From: Pachysolen tannophilus NRRL Y-2460
Lineage: Eukaryota > Ascomycota > Pichiomycetes > Alaninales > Pachysolenaceae
Direction: 5' to 3'
DNA length: 64,000 bases
Assembly: GCA_001661245.1 (NCBI GenBank)
Contig: KV454015.1
Coordinates: 988,145 to 1,052,144 of the forward strand
Below are positions 47,684 to 57,353 of the stretch, one piece after another. Below the pieces are notes generated by a model that was not told where the DNA came from, made no database searches, and saw only the letters and a list, made by a program, of their open reading frames with translations. Every line of letters starts with the position of its first letter. Position 1 is the stretch's first letter. A program made the position numbers and the translations under genes.

Positions 47684-50197
47684 CTAAAGTTTCCTCAAGA
47701 TTCCAACCGATGACTCTGAGGATTCTTTAATGCTCTGGAAAATTCCCTCAATAAAACTTTCTGTGATTTCGAAATCAATCTTTGGATTATTAAGAAACCA
47801 ATTTTTAATCGTAAGCTTCAAATCTTTTGTGACTTCGGATCTCTTGGCTTTAATTAAAACTGAATTATCTCTTAATTTATCAATTAATTTTTTATTTAAA
47901 TCTGAAATTTTCTTGTTCGCTTCCTTGTTAATTTGCTTTTTATAAACTTGTTGGAAAGATTGTATGGATTTAAAAGTATCGTAGACGTTTATAAAATTGT
48001 GATTTAACCTCCATGTCATTAACGTAGTTGCATTATCAACTGAAAGAAATTGATTCAAAAAATTGTTAATCAATGACTCTAATTTCAATAAAGAAGATGA
48101 TTCATTTTGTAAAACAAAAATTGCCAACTCTCTAATAACCCTTAATTGCCATAATTCCACTTCAGTAAAATTATTATTAACCTTAAGAGCCTGTTCAATA
48201 TTTTGTAAGTATATTTGAGAATTATCTTGTTGCTCATCTCCTAAAATCAAAAATTCTTTAGATAACATAGTTCTTAAATAAATGCAAGTCTGCAATGGCC
48301 CAATTTTAATGACTTTATCAACAACCTCTATGGAATCTAATATAGAGCAATCCCATAATATTTTAAAGTCCCTATTATCTGATAATTTTTCATCTAAATC
48401 TAAGCTCCTTTGTAATTCCTGTGATGAGTCCTTAGAAAGCTTATAGCTTATTCTCAATTTATCAAGAATTGCATTAACATTTGTTTGTTTATTATGTTTA
48501 TTAATTTTGTACATTTCATAGTAATTCAAATATTTTGCCAACGAATTACTAAATCTTAATCCAAACTCTAAGAATCCATTTGTTTTGCTGAAAGACTGTT
48601 TTTCGTAGGTCTTTTGCAAGAAATACGAAGTTTCAAAATCGCTGTTATCATAAACCAGTTGAGATTTTGTCAAATCCTTCAAAGCACCAGCCGAAGGTTG
48701 TAAAGAACTAATTCTTGTAAATATATAATGTGACAATGTATCCTGTTGGATAAACTTAATTTTCAATGAATCATAATGAAGTCTAGCAAGAGAGTAACAG
48801 TTTAATGCAGAATATAATTGTACCAACCAAAGTCTTAGATGATATTCATGAACGTCTCTTTCCACTGCCTTCTCTAATATAACAATACACTTGAAAAGTT
48901 CTGAAATTTCATCCTGTTTGGACAATGCAATAATTATTTGAACTCCAATCAATAAAAATTCATCTCCTGCAAAATAGTCTGTCTTTTCTTTAACATTCAA
49001 TAAATACTTCGTTGCTTTATAATAAGTCAAATTCTCTTGTAAAAACTCAAAATTGGTTAGTTTATCTTGATGTAAATAAAATTTAAACTTCATATAATTT
49101 ACCATTAATATTAAATCATTATCTGTTGGTTTCCTTTGCATTTGTAAAACCTCTTCAATTTTTCTGGAGGAAATTTGCTTCAGTAAAATGTTCATAAATT
49201 TTTCACTTTCTAATATCAACAAAAATGGCTTCAAATCCGGGAAACAGCATAATTTAGTTCCAAATATATCCAAGTAACTTTCGAAATATCTTTCCAAATG
49301 GTCCAACTGTTGATTATGCTTTATGAGCTCTAAATAAGCCAATTGTCTGTTTCTCGATGCTATTGGGAAATTATCAATAATTTTCAAGGTTTGATCTAAT
49401 TTACCAAGATTAGAAGCAGCCTTTATTAAATTACTCCAAACATTCCAATCGTCAATTCGATGTACGTTTAGGAAACTGTCACAAATATCAAATAGTTCGT
49501 TCCAATTTTCCAGATCATTCAATGATTTCAATAAGATCAACTGTAATTCTAAATCTCTTTCCTGGTTTAAAAATTCCTTGATAACATCTGCGGCTTGTTG
49601 GAAATGACCATTTTTCATTAACAAACTAACATAAATATAATATTCTTGGGAATTTTTTAAAGGTTTACAGTCTTCAATCATCTTCAACCCCAATTTGGGG
49701 AATAAATATTTCTGATTCTTGGTCAACTTTTCTAAACCAGAAGCAATTAACAAATTCAATGAGCACCACAATTTCAAACCATTTGTACTGTTATCTCCTT
49801 TCTGAACCAACAGCATCGAAGATTTCTGTAAACTCAAAATATCAAAATTTTTCAAACTTAAGTCAAACCATGACTGGATAAGATTTAAACTCGAATATTT
49901 TTTACATGCATTCTCATATACTTCAATTGATTCATTGTATAACCCAACTTTCTTAAATATTAAATTTAAAAGCTCTAAAGTACTGAGATCACTAGGAATC
50001 TTTGCCATCAATTCTTTTGAATTCCTGATAGCCTCTTCCTTTGATCCATTCAATAATAAAATATAGTTATTTAATGCATAATAGTAGCTACTATTGGGAT
50101 ACCTTTTCATCTGCTTTGAGCATAACAGTTGAGCAGATTTATAAGAGCCAGCATCAATGGCATTAAATATCAACTCATTATTCCGGTTATCAGACAT
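47684..50197 (-). CDS. MDM20: NatB N-acetyltransferase auxiliary subunit Mdm20 (Naa25)
   Basis: The protein is 837 aa (S. cerevisiae 796 aa), almost wholly helical. TPR-like N-terminal repeats read NELIFNAIDAGSYKSAQLLCSKQMKRYPNS, YYYALNNYILLLNG, EEAIRNSKELMAKIPSD and YNESIEVYENACKKY. Mid-protein blocks NCYSLARLHYDSLKIKFIQQDTLSHYIF and LKDLTKSQLVYDNSD resemble the Naa25 core that wraps Naa20/Nat3. Family knowledge: NatB acetylates Met-Asp/Glu/Asn N-termini cotranslationally, including tropomyosin, affecting actin cables and mitochondrial inheritance. It is convergent with the LYR gene, 81 bp apart. Confidence 0.85.
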   Translation of the reverse strand: MSDNRNNELIFNAIDAGSYKSAQLLCSKQMKRYPNSSYYYALNNYILLLNGSKEEAIRNSKELMAKIPSDLSTLELLNLIFKKVGLYNESIEVYENACKKYSSLNLIQSWFDLSLKNFDILSLQKSSMLLVQKGDNSTNGLKLWCSLNLLIASGLEKLTKNQKYLFPKLGLKMIEDCKPLKNSQEYYIYVSLLMKNGHFQQAADVIKEFLNQERDLELQLILLKSLNDLENWNELFDICDSFLNVHRIDDWNVWSNLIKAASNLGKLDQTLKIIDNFPIASRNRQLAYLELIKHNQQLDHLERYFESYLDIFGTKLCCFPDLKPFLLILESEKFMNILLKQISSRKIEEVLQMQRKPTDNDLILMVNYMKFKFYLHQDKLTNFEFLQENLTYYKATKYLLNVKEKTDYFAGDEFLLIGVQIIIALSKQDEISELFKCIVILEKAVERDVHEYHLRLWLVQLYSALNCYSLARLHYDSLKIKFIQQDTLSHYIFTRISSLQPSAGALKDLTKSQLVYDNSDFETSYFLQKTYEKQSFSKTNGFLEFGLRFSNSLAKYLNYYEMYKINKHNKQTNVNAILDKLRISYKLSKDSSQELQRSLDLDEKLSDNRDFKILWDCSILDSIEVVDKVIKIGPLQTCIYLRTMLSKEFLILGDEQQDNSQIYLQNIEQALKVNNNFTEVELWQLRVIRELAIFVLQNESSSLLKLESLINNFLNQFLSVDNATTLMTWRLNHNFINVYDTFKSIQSFQQVYKKQINKEANKKISDLNKKLIDKLRDNSVLIKAKRSEVTKDLKLTIKNWFLNNPKIDFEITESFIEGIFQSIKESSESSVGILRKL

Positions 50198-50385
50198 CTC
50201 ACGAAGTCTTCTACTATTAAAAATTGAACAATAATTTATAATTCTTCTCTACAAGCAAGTTCTTTTCTCCTCTAATTTTTCGGTATCAAATTTTTTTTTG
50301 TTTAATTTTTCGTTTATTAAAAGTGAAAAAAAAAAAAATTTCCAAAATGGTAAAACAGAAATATTTCAGACAAAACTATATGAGT

Positions 50386-52053
50386 TCAAACACCAAAAGT
50401 GTAATCACCATTGATCCATCTGTTGACCATATCTAACGAGTTTTCTGGTTGGTCATGTGGAACCATATGACCAGCATCAAAGACTCTTAAAAAGGTGAAA
50501 TTGCCGTATGATTTGACTTCACCTGCAAAGGTATTGTTATCTAAAGTATACCATGGTTGTAAACTCTTTGCAAGGTATTCATCATGACCAGACCACTCGA
50601 GAGCATCAGACCAAGCATGGTTTCCTAACCAGTTGCAAATGTAGTCTTTGTCACCTGCATAGAGCAAAACAGGAACATTTTTCTCTAATATTTCAGCAAC
50701 ATATCCTTGGAATGGTTTCATCTCATCACCTGTGAGAAAGAAATCCCTAAAAACAGATTCATCACAACTTACATATTTTTCAACTTCTGCACCTAATGCC
50801 TCCATGACTTCTGGTTTATTTAAAAACTGAGTAGAATAATCCATATCCAGGTAACATCCATCACTATTTTCATCGCATTTCTTTCTAATATCGTAAACGT
50901 TTAATCCAGTCTTGTCATAGGGACTCATGATTTTACTCTCGCAATAAATATTTGCAGGTACACATGCAAAGACACTCTCAGTATTATAACAAGATTGAAT
51001 CAACCGTGCACATCTTGGGTAAACTTCTTCTAAGTTTTCACAATCTTCATCAGAAATAACTTGTTTATAACCGCCTTCACCACAAGCCATAGGTTGATAA
51101 TATTTATACTGTATTAAACTATCAGTTATACCATTTCCAATTAATACAGAGCTTAATTGGAAACTTCTATCAGCATGGTTGATAATCTCCGAAGCTATAC
51201 CAGGAATGTAATGGCCTGCATAAGATTCACCAGCGATGTGAAACTTATTATTTAAAAATTCAGGAAATTTTTGGAAAAATAACTCTAAAAATACATAAAC
51301 ATCTCTAGATGCTGCTGTAGTCGTACCTATCTTTGATGAACCAGAACCAGCATAAGAATATCCAACTCCAACTGGTTGTTCTAAGAAAATAACTGAAGCG
51401 TTAGAATTCCATGAATAAGGATTAAATTGAGGCTTAATTTCTGCATCAATAGTTGAAGAACCCAATTCAAAGAACAAACCAGTCATACTACTACAACCTG
51501 GGCCACCATTTAACCATAAGATTAATGGGTCATTCTTAGGGTCATTTCTAGATTCAAAAAACCAATAAAAGAAATGCTTATCTTGATCCTTAATATCTAA
51601 ATAACCCGAGTATTGCTCAACGGTATCAATACCTAAAATTTCAGGCTTGGCTTTCTTAACTCTTAAAGTATAATTTTCAAATAATTCACTTTTCTTGTTG
51701 TTAACAAACTCCCACAAGGTTTTGGCCCTGTTTTCACTAAATTTACTTAAATTTGGTTTTTGAACAGCACTAACATAATTCTTTGAATAATTATCAATTA
51801 CATTTTTAATCTTTTCGTGAGAAACAGTTAATTCCATTTCTTTCCAAGTTTCTAATATTTCATCATTCAATTCATGATAATTGCCACCATAAAGTTCACT
51901 AGCTCTTTCTAACAAGGATGAAGAATAAGGTTTAACGCTATCAAAGTTTAATAATTGTTGAACTCTATCATTTAAATTATCTAAAAACAGTGAAGAAACA
52001 GAGCAAGTAACAACCAAAGATGTTCCCAATAAGGTCAAGGTATTAAACTTCAT
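50386..52053 (-). CDS. PRC1: Vacuolar carboxypeptidase Y (Prc1)
   Basis: The protein is 555 aa (S. cerevisiae 532 aa). Residues 1-20 form a signal peptide ([18 protein letters not shown]), followed by a propeptide to about 130. The mature S10 serine carboxypeptidase has [52 protein letters not shown], nucleophile Ser277 (GESYAG), Asp468 (YAGDKD) and His529 (GHMVPHDQP). Cys residues match the CPY disulfides (MACGEGG, CNWLGN). The S. cerevisiae QRPL sorting signal is not seen at the start of the propeptide. Family knowledge: sorted by Vps10 to the vacuole for C-terminal peptide trimming. A 9-bp minisatellite lies in its promoter. Confidence 0.95.
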   Translation of the reverse strand: MKFNTLTLLGTSLVVTCSVSSLFLDNLNDRVQQLLNFDSVKPYSSSLLERASELYGGNYHELNDEILETWKEMELTVSHEKIKNVIDNYSKNYVSAVQKPNLSKFSENRAKTLWEFVNNKKSELFENYTLRVKKAKPEILGIDTVEQYSGYLDIKDQDKHFFYWFFESRNDPKNDPLILWLNGGPGCSSMTGLFFELGSSTIDAEIKPQFNPYSWNSNASVIFLEQPVGVGYSYAGSGSSKIGTTTAASRDVYVFLELFFQKFPEFLNNKFHIAGESYAGHYIPGIASEIINHADRSFQLSSVLIGNGITDSLIQYKYYQPMACGEGGYKQVISDEDCENLEEVYPRCARLIQSCYNTESVFACVPANIYCESKIMSPYDKTGLNVYDIRKKCDENSDGCYLDMDYSTQFLNKPEVMEALGAEVEKYVSCDESVFRDFFLTGDEMKPFQGYVAEILEKNVPVLLYAGDKDYICNWLGNHAWSDALEWSGHDEYLAKSLQPWYTLDNNTFAGEVKSYGNFTFLRVFDAGHMVPHDQPENSLDMVNRWINGDYTFGV

Positions 52054-52227
52054 GTTGAAATCGACTCAATTTGTTATTTGAATTATTAATAACTCATCTA
52101 ATTCGTATATATAAATAACAGATGATAAATTTGTTTAACGGTTTTACCGATAAGCCAGCCAGATTGGATATTGCAGAGTTACCGCAAAATGTCTAACAAT
52201 TTCCTAAAAGGGAAAATGGTACATCTT

Positions 52228-52336
52228 ACACCATTTACACTATTTGCACCATACACACCACACACACCACATACACCACATACACCACATACACCACTTC
52301 CTGCACCACATGCACCATCTTTACACTTCCTACACC
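52228..52336 (-). repeat. 9-bp minisatellite GGTGT upstream of PRC1
   Basis: Twelve units of RCACY (reverse GGTGT and close variants) begin at 52228, 52237, 52246, 52255, 52264, 52273, 52282, 52291, 52303, 52312, 52323 and 52332. Steps are 9 bp except one 12 and one 11. Read on the PRC1 coding strand it is GGTGTATGT-like, 175-283 bp upstream of the start. It is the same type and orientation as the GWT1 array at 10773-10831. Confidence 0.9.
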
Positions 52337-52900
52337 ATTTGTAACATGTACTTTGAATCAAATTCTATATCTCTTTAAATTCAATTTTAATCTCTACATG
52401 TTACTAAATCAGAAAAAAAAAGTTTCGTATCATCTATATTTCTCAGGAGATTTCAAGTTTCTTTTTTTTATCTACTTTCTGTGAATGATATTGACTGACT
52501 TTAGAATGAACTTTAAAGTAGAAACTAAAGTAGAAATAGTTTTCTTCACATAAGGCTTGCTCATCTCATTATCACCATTAACTTCTTTACATATTTCTCT
52601 AGAAAGCCCAATGTTAAAGCAATAGCAGTTCAAGGAAAAGTTTCCACTTTTATTCAACAGAGAATCAATGACATATTTCAACATCGTACCTTCTGTAACT
52701 AATGTCGTTGCACTTTGAAGCGATAAAAGTAGTTATTTAAGGATCAAAATATTCAAGCTATGTTTATTATATATCAAATTCTTTTCTCTACGCGATCACT
52801 TTAAACGCTATAGTTTTAAACGATATAAATATATATATATATATAGATATATAGATATATATAAGTATATGTATATATATGTATGGTATAGCTTGAGATC
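52337..52900. other. PRC1/RTR1 divergent intergenic, remainder
   Basis: AT-rich DNA with an (AT)n-type stretch at about 52828-52882 next to RTR1. A 70-codon ATG frame at 52472-52684 (minus strand) has no recognisable domain and is not called. Two upstream ATGs lie just before the RTR1 start. Confidence 0.5.
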
Positions 52901-53731
52901 ATGCTGCAGACTGATTATGAGAATGGAACAGTAACACTAAACAAATTGGAGAAAATATTGGAACCCTACCGGTTATTAATAACTGGTAATTCATCAAATA
53001 AATCGAGTAAACTTTTAACGCCAAAACACGCTTCACAGTTAAATCTAACAATTATAGAATTGTTGATGGATAGACCATGTGATAAAGATTCTTTGAAATA
53101 TTTGAGCAGGTTTTTAACTCCAGAAATTTATAATGAAATAGTGAATGAAAGAATTATAAATCATTTTTGTGGATGGCCATTGTGTGATAAATATGATCCA
53201 GTAAAGATAAAACCAAACTTGAATAAGATTAAAAATAATTTGAAGTTCTTGTCAGGGTATTTCAAGTCTTCTTACTGTTGTAAATCACATTGTCAGTTTA
53301 GTGAATTTTATTTGAAGCAGTTATCAGACGAAGCATTATTTTTGAGGTTGAATCTATTTGAATATCCTTTTAATCATCCAAGATCATTTGAACGAAATTT
53401 AATTATATTGGAAGATTTTTTAAATGAATTAAAGAAAGCTGAAAATAAAGATAAGATGTTGGTGGATATTATAGAAGAAATGAATAATTTGAACATAGAT
53501 GACAAGCGATATCCTGTAAGAGATGAATCAAGGGAAGCAGAATTGGTGGAATTATTACAGAATATTCAAATTATTGAGAAAACAGATCAAGAAATACGAG
53601 TTATAAATGAAGAAAATAACACAAAATTAGACGATGAATATGTAAACCTAAATAATGCTACTCATAATGATAATGTGGAGATAACAGATGAAATAAGGGC
53701 AAAAAACATTGAAGGTTATATAACTAAATAG
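52901..53731 (+). CDS. RTR1: RNA polymerase II CTD phosphatase Rtr1/RPAP2
   Basis: The protein is 276 aa (S. cerevisiae Rtr1 226 aa, Rtr2 196 aa). The Rtr1 zinc domain is clear: RFLTPEIYNEIVNERIINHFCGWPLCDK supplies two Cys, and SYCCKSHCQFSEFYLKQLSDEALFLRL supplies the C...H pair. N-terminal helices carry a degenerate repeat region, and the C-terminus (about 180-276) is acidic and helical. Family knowledge: Rtr1 dephosphorylates Ser5 of the Pol II CTD and helps polymerase import. It is convergent with RRG1, the same arrangement as RTR2/RRG1 in S. cerevisiae, so this is probably the unduplicated Rtr1/Rtr2 ancestor. Confidence 0.92.
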   Translation: MLQTDYENGTVTLNKLEKILEPYRLLITGNSSNKSSKLLTPKHASQLNLTIIELLMDRPCDKDSLKYLSRFLTPEIYNEIVNERIINHFCGWPLCDKYDPVKIKPNLNKIKNNLKFLSGYFKSSYCCKSHCQFSEFYLKQLSDEALFLRLNLFEYPFNHPRSFERNLIILEDFLNELKKAENKDKMLVDIIEEMNNLNIDDKRYPVRDESREAELVELLQNIQIIEKTDQEIRVINEENNTKLDDEYVNLNNATHNDNVEITDEIRAKNIEGYITK

Positions 53732-53834
53732 CTGTATCAACTACAATAAATTCTTACACGTGAATAATAAAATATATGCATATACAAGCCAATTATTTTT
53801 AGATTAAGACATTAAAATCTCTTCATATAAATAA

Positions 53835-55091
53835 TTATATACTTTTAAGCTCTAAAGAGGTCTTTCCTTGATCATTACTATCATCACCGATTTCCCAACA
53901 AAATTCTTTCTCGTCTAATTCATCTTCAAAGTTGATATTATCCAAGATTTTACTTATTTCATTATCAAAGCCAAATTTGGACATAATTTTGCTCAAATGA
54001 TATTCTTTATTAAAATTATTAAACACATTTGTCTTAAGAATTGAGTCATTATTTTGGTCTATAAATTCTACTAGTTTTGCAAAATTTTCTTTTTTCAAAC
54101 GATGATATTCGTTAACCTCTATTTGAACTTTATCCTTCAATAAGATCATTAATTTATTATGATTGTTTATTTCTTCTAAATTCTTGGCGCTTTCTTTATA
54201 GAAAAATGAGGGAAAAGGTTCCAAAAAATCTGTAAATTTAATTTTACTGTAATTTTCTTCTTCCTCAGAAAAACTTTTGAAATCATTTCTTCTTAAAGTT
54301 TCTTCCCATATATCTTCCCATTGGTAATAATTAAAAAATTCTATTTTAAATTTTTCAGTTGCTTGAATACTTTCAACTATTTGCATGTGCTTTTGAACTT
54401 TTTTATGAATAAATTTCCCAGAATCTTTACCAACCATCCCCCAAGGAGCTTTCAAAGTTATTATTGGGGTTGATACTGATCTACTCGAAATAACTTTAAT
54501 TTCATATGGTTTTGAATTTTCGCCAAACAATTTTTCAAATCTGTTAAAAATTTTTGAAGTCTTCAATGCCAAGGTTTTCAAAACTAATATTTTAGAGATA
54601 TAAGTATCATCTAATTTTGATTTTTTGGGGATTTTTAGGTCCAATTTCAACTGATTTAAGTAATTGTCTAAATAAGATTTCAACTTTTGATGACTTTTAA
54701 ATTTTAGATCCAAATCTTTTGAATCTTTCATATAATTTGGATTCAGTTCATTTATACTTGGCCTCTTCTTAACGTTAATAATATCTTTTCTATCTTGATA
54801 AATTTTATGATATTTCTTCATCACTTCAGAAATTCTGCTATAACTCAGATCCTTGTCAAGTTCAGTATGATATTCAAATAACAATTTTTCAAAATCATAA
54901 CAGTTTCTTAAATTATCATATATATGAAAGCTCGATTTCAAATTTCTATTCGCTTTAAACTCTTTCCTTACAATGTATAAAATTTCTTCATTTATAGTTG
55001 AAGGTAAGTGAATTGAATGTCGTAAAAGGGTTCTGTATAATACCAATACCGCTGCCTTATGCATCAGGCTCTCTCGAAGAGGTAAAACCAT
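53835..55091 (-). CDS. RRG1: Mitochondrial genome maintenance protein Rrg1
   Basis: The protein is 418 aa (S. cerevisiae Rrg1 365 aa). The N-terminus holds an LYR-like element (LMHKAAVLVLYRTLLRHS), comparable to the VLSLYRTVLRN start of S. cerevisiae Rrg1. Weak similarity continues to the C-terminal SKIMSKFGF. The middle is charged and helical with AWAL-type residues (YYQWEDIWEETLRR). Family knowledge: Rrg1 is required for respiratory growth, vacuolar acidification and mtDNA maintenance; mechanism unknown. Gene order strongly supports the call: RPS13, RRG1 and RTR lie in the same order and orientation as YDR064W-YDR066C. Confidence 0.8.
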   Translation of the reverse strand: MVLPLRESLMHKAAVLVLYRTLLRHSIHLPSTINEEILYIVRKEFKANRNLKSSFHIYDNLRNCYDFEKLLFEYHTELDKDLSYSRISEVMKKYHKIYQDRKDIINVKKRPSINELNPNYMKDSKDLDLKFKSHQKLKSYLDNYLNQLKLDLKIPKKSKLDDTYISKILVLKTLALKTSKIFNRFEKLFGENSKPYEIKVISSRSVSTPIITLKAPWGMVGKDSGKFIHKKVQKHMQIVESIQATEKFKIEFFNYYQWEDIWEETLRRNDFKSFSEEEENYSKIKFTDFLEPFPSFFYKESAKNLEEINNHNKLMILLKDKVQIEVNEYHRLKKENFAKLVEFIDQNNDSILKTNVFNNFNKEYHLSKIMSKFGFDNEISKILDNINFEDELDEKEFCWEIGDDSNDQGKTSLELKSI

Positions 55092-55435
55092 TCTATGTTT
55101 CTCTCAGGCACATCATTCATATAAGTATCTAAATGAACACAAGCACCATCCATTTAAACCGCAAGAAGTTTCGTCTATCTAATTTACTACTGCTGCTGTA
55201 GTAAATGAGCTTGAAAAAAAATCGATCTTCTCCAAAAAGCCAAATTTTTCTCCGCTTCTTCTCTTTAGTTTTCCGTTACGGAGAAGCAAGTAGAAGTTTT
55301 ATTGATAAGTCGGAGAAGATTGTTTTTTTGTGAGGAAGTTCTTAGTGTCTTCTTCACCTATAAACAAAGTTATAGTTATAGATAATTTGTAAACTTGTTG
55401 CTCAGTTAATGATTTAAAGACTGTATATCAGAAAA
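55092..55435. promoter_or_regulatory. Divergent promoter with CGGAGAA cluster
   Basis: Between RRG1 and the ubiquitin-like gene lie three CGGAGAA words: TTCTCCG at 55248-55254, CGGAGAA at 55279-55285 and CGGAGAA at 55311-55317. There is also a palindrome TCCGT-T-ACGGA (55272-55282) and a TTCTCCA near 55227. The spacing and inversion look like Zn2Cys6 factor sites. Confidence 0.5.
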
Positions 55436-56061
55436 ATGGTGAGTGATTATTTTTTCATTGTTTAAAATATTGGGTAGGAATTATACTAATAACTAATTGT
55501 GTTGTAATTTAGTCGCCTCAAATACCTTCAAAGAGTATTCCTTTGACATTAAAGTTGAAGAATAATTCATATACTTTTTTCTTATTGTCAAGCATAAATG
55601 ATACCATCAAAGATTTGAAAATACAATTGGCGGAGATGGTTAATGAATCTGGAGGGTATATAAGAGATTCAAAACCTGAGATTATGAGCGATGGTATAAG
55701 TAAAGGACGGGATACAGAAGATGGTGTGGATGATGAAATAGAGATTCCCAAACCTTCGTTTGATCTTGCCTCATCTGATGAAGAAGTAGAGGAAGGAGAT
55801 GAAGACGTTAAGATGAATGAAGATGAAAGCTCTACTAAAGATATTAAGAAAGGAGTTAGAGTAAAACCTGAAGATTTAAAAATTGCAATTTCGAAAAACA
55901 AATCAAATTTTTATGATTATAAGAGTATTTTAATTTTGGACAACGATAAGGAAATATTAAATAATGTTGAAAATATTCAAGAAAATGGAATATTATTTTT
56001 CGGTTTACAAGATGAAGAAATTGTAGTTGTTGAACCGTTTGATGATAGAGATCAAACTTAA
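55436..56061 (+). CDS. Unrecognised 183-aa protein, ubiquitin-like fold candidate
   Basis: Exon 1 is just the start codon, 55436-55438. The 74-nt intron (55439-55512) has donor GTGAGT, branch TACTAAT (55484-55490) and acceptor TTTAG. Exon 2 is 55513-56061. The product starts MSPQIPSKSIPLTLKLKNNS. Residues 10-45 read like the first beta hairpin and helix of ubiquitin (ITDTIKDLKIQL-type pattern: SINDTIKDLKIQLAEMV). An acidic linker (about 80-120, rich in Glu/Asp) separates this from a C-terminal part, FYDYKSILILDNDKEI, then NGILFFGLQDEEIVVVEPF, which could supply the remaining strands. I do not recognise the family. It is absent from the matching S. cerevisiae interval between RPS13 and RRG1. 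Confidence 0.65.
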
Positions 56062-56155
56062 TTTTGTAAAAATCTAGTGTTAGAGAAAAAAATCATTTTT
56101 TATTGTTATTACCAATATATATATAAAAAAAAACATAAAAAGCACATTTAGCAAC

Positions 56156-56992
56156 TTAGTTAACCAAAGCTGAAGCAGTTGCAGATTCGTACTTCCAGTT
56201 TGGAGGTAAAACTGAAACAGTTCTGTAGTATCTAGCTAATCTGTGGATTCTTGATTCGATTAAAATTAATCTGAATTTAGAATCTTTGTCTTTTCTATTT
56301 CTGTCTAAATGTTTTCTAACAGAGACAGCTTTCTTGATTAAGTAGTATAAATCTTCTGGAATTTCTGGAGCTAAACCATTTGACTTTAAGATTCTTAAAA
56401 TCTTGTTACCAGTGATAACTTTAGCTTGAGTAACACCGTGAGAATCTCTTAATTGAACACCAATTTGAGAAGGAGTTAAACCTTTTCTAGCGTATTTGAT
56501 GATTTGTTCAACAACAGCTTCTTGGGACAATTTGAACCAAGCTGGAGCATTTCTTGAATATGGAATGGCACTCGATGAGATACCTTTACCCTGTAATAAA
56601 AAAAAAATAAAAGTTAGTAAACTTATTTTAAAAATGAAAAACCTACTTGAATATAAATATATTACCTATAGAGTAAAGCTTAGCAATTTGGAAACAACCA
56701 TTTTCGCAACAACAACAACAGCAAAAAAGGTTGTTGAACTCATTACTGAGTCAGCTCCCTGCCAAGTCAATATCTTGCAAAAATGATTTATTATCGCTTC
56801 CAAATACCAAAAATCTTTCTCCTGGGATTGATACATTTATTTCTAGTTCTCACACAAAACTGGTATCGAACAGTATATAATGGACATCAGTTCAGCTCAT
56901 TTTAGAACAGTATGTCGCCACCGAATCGATCCAAATTTTGTAATATATCAGAGGATTCAAATATTACACACCTTACTGTGCATACGACCCAT
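56156..56992 (-). CDS. RPS13: 40S ribosomal protein S13 (uS15), two exons
   Basis: Exon 1 is 56972-56992 (MGRMHSK) and exon 2 is 56156-56590. The 381-nt intron (56591-56971) has donor GTGTGT, branch TACTAAC (56613-56619 on the minus strand) and acceptor TTACAG. The product is 151 aa, the same length as in S. cerevisiae, with [63 protein letters not shown] and [19 protein letters not shown]. The family's intron-after-exon-1 layout is conserved. A GTAAGG site 5 nt upstream of the donor would break the frame. The intron shows no convincing C/D or H/ACA snoRNA. Confidence 0.98.
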
Positions 56993-57108
56993 TTTGTATT
57001 GATTGTTATTTGATAAAAACTGATTTAAGCTAATGAATAAAAGAAATGAAAAAGAGAAATTAAATAGTATTTTTCAGCCAACCTTTGCAACACCAGTGCG
57101 AGAAAAGG

Positions 57109-57141
<33 letters not shown>

Positions 57142-57353
57142 TCACTTTTAATTATTTTCATCTACACTACCTTTTTCACGGTGGAAAATTAATGAAAAAA
57201 ATGTCTGGTGTTGGGTTGTACTATACAAATAGGGTTACTAGCCCTCTTCTACTAATAATAACATTGACTAATAATAACAATAATACCATCATCATCAAGT
57301 AAGTACATTAAATTATATTATCGATTTACTCATTTCATTGAAACATTTTTCAT
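56993..57353. promoter_or_regulatory. RPS13 promoter region
   Basis: Contains an A-tract (about 57111-57137), usual for ribosomal protein promoters, and ATAGGGTTA near 57227 (minus strand TAACCCTAT). The latter resembles a Tbf1-type TTAGGG site used by many yeasts at ribosomal protein genes. A short open frame here is low complexity and not called. Confidence 0.4.

Noticed and set aside
52472-52684. 70-aa ATG frame between PRC1 and RTR1
   Set aside because: No domain, signal or homologue recognised; length is within chance for this region. Transcript data could revive it.
56591-56971. Intronic snoRNA in RPS13
   Set aside because: CTGATG and CTGA words occur, but no box C (RTGATGA), D and terminal stem are properly arranged.
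57033-57302. 89-aa frame in the RPS13 promoter
   Set aside because: Spans a long A-tract (poly-Lys) and Asn/Ile repeats; not gene-like.
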